The position numbers and the translations under genes are program-made. 64,000 nucleotides of DNA from JBPEWY01 sp965224095 (GTDB taxonomy: Bacteria; Bacteroidota; Bacteroidia; Flavobacteriales; Flavobacteriaceae): the NCBI GenBank assembly GCA_965224095.1, contig OZ245039.1:1364001-1428000 (forward strand). Reading direction: 5' to 3'. Below are positions 63,400-64,000 of the stretch, one piece after another; within the stretch, counting starts at the first letter, position 1; every line of letters begins with the position of its first letter. The notes under the pieces are model-generated. The model was not told the origin of the DNA and did no database searches. It saw nothing but the letters and a program-made list of their open reading frames with translations.

Positions 63400-64000
63400 A
63401 TGCTCCATAAATTGCCTTTTTTTCCGGTTTTTTTCCGGGTCTTTTTTTTGACCCTTACACCGTATTATATATATAGCCAAAATATTCACCTTGGCACCAG
63501 AGGCGAAAGCCCCGAAAAAGACAGTGTATTAAATCTAATCGATTACAAAAGGTTGCATCCGGACTACACCTCACTTCAAACAACTTCAGAAGAATTGATA
63601 TCACAACTTACTCAAAGAGGATTTCTGGAGGCCAAACTCAAGGAAATAAAAGCGATTAACGACACCCTGTTCATTTCCTGTTTTTTCCTGGGGAAGCAAA
63701 CCGAAAACATCCATATTTCCGTTAGCCGGTATCAATCCGAACTGCCCCCGGTAAAAAAACTTATCAATCCACCCGGTAAAAAAATAACCCTGCCCATTTC
63801 ACAAACCTCCTCTTTCCTAAAAAGCATTGTGGCATACCTGGAAAAAAAAGGAGACCCTTTTGCCCGGGCTCGCCTGCAAAACTTTTCAATAAAAAACAAA
63901 GAACTCTATTGCGAACTCAACATATATAAAAACCCGGTTAGAACAATAAACAGGGTTATCGTCCAGGGGTATGAAAAATTTCCATTGCAATTCCTGAAAT
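63400..64000 (+). CDS. secreted or outer-membrane protein, POTRA-like (3' end outside window)
   Basis: An ATG at 63400 opens a frame that stays open for 200 codons to the window edge. The N-terminus LPFFPVFFRVFFLTLTPYYI is a hydrophobic signal ending near YSQ. The rest alternates beta-like and helical segments; LTQRGFLEAKLKEI and, near the edge, TINRVIVQGYEKFP recall POTRA repeats of BamA/TamA-type or related outer-membrane proteins. The assignment is by eye and incomplete. It is divergent from rpsL with a 187-base gap. Confidence 0.7.
   Translation, partial: MLHKLPFFPVFFRVFFLTLTPYYIYSQNIHLGTRGESPEKDSVLNLIDYKRLHPDYTSLQTTSEELISQLTQRGFLEAKLKEIKAINDTLFISCFFLGKQTENIHISVSRYQSELPPVKKLINPPGKKITLPISQTSSFLKSIVAYLEKKGDPFARARLQNFSIKNKELYCELNIYKNPVRTINRVIVQGYEKFPLQFLK

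Noticed and set aside
63256..63489. 77-codon minus-strand frame upstream of rpsL
   Set aside because: It overlaps the rpsL promoter and the divergent secreted-protein gene and shows no family features.

Overview
The window reads as chromosomal DNA of a member of the Bacteroidota, most likely family Flavobacteriaceae. Evidence seen directly: AT-rich DNA, almost no Shine-Dalgarno sequences before confident starts, promoters of the Bacteroidota type (TTTG about 17-23 nt before TAnnTTTG), an ECF sigma / FecR / STN-TonB receptor locus, many short-signal-peptide lipoproteins, and ribosomal proteins typical of the phylum (a bL36 with a single cysteine, long uS14). I see no tRNA, rRNA, CRISPR array, transposase or phage gene.

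Layout. 1-5.3 kb: end of an alpha/beta hydrolase, then a tandem pair of secreted transglutaminase-like proteins, the second lacking any cysteine. 5.4-16.7 kb: mixed metabolic and envelope genes (M20 peptidase, CBS-like PLP enzyme, a MarR regulator with a perfect palindrome at its start codon coupled to a serine hydrolase lipoprotein, LolC/E-like permease, NamZ-like DUF1343 lipoprotein, sterol desaturase family, Cys-cluster protein, methyltransferase, HExxH lipoprotein, queE). 16.8-26 kb: HerA-like ATPase, lipoprotein, cupin, penicillin acylase family protein, small membrane proteins, VOC protein, folD and ffh. 26-32 kb: a Fec-like cell-surface signalling locus with a divergent repeat-built lipoprotein. 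32-35 kb: argS, marC family and a small membrane protein. 35-40.2 kb: a two-gene polysaccharide module, a glycosidase-like lipoprotein translationally coupled to a 1274-residue fusion of a processive GT2 synthase, a GH26 domain and a degenerate copy of the lipoprotein. 40.2-46 kb, minus strand: two amidinotransferase/deiminase-fold genes, gltA, eno and carA.

46-63.2 kb, minus strand, is the str-S10-spc-alpha supercluster: rpsL-rpsG-fusA-rpsJ, then rplC through rplQ with secY, infA, rpmJ and rpoA. It is preceded by a canonical promoter (63267-63297), carries a hairpin at the presumed mRNA 5' end, and has a terminator-like hairpin between rpsJ and rplC. At the right edge a divergent gene (63400 onward) starts a secreted or outer-membrane protein and runs off the window.

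The most unusual content is the GT2-GH26 synthase/hydrolase fusion with its lipoprotein partner, followed by the cysteine-free transglutaminase homologue, the terminator-like hairpins in the ribosomal cluster, and the sigma/anti-sigma/receptor locus next to the repeat lipoprotein. All functions are inferred from sequence motifs read by eye; no database search was run.
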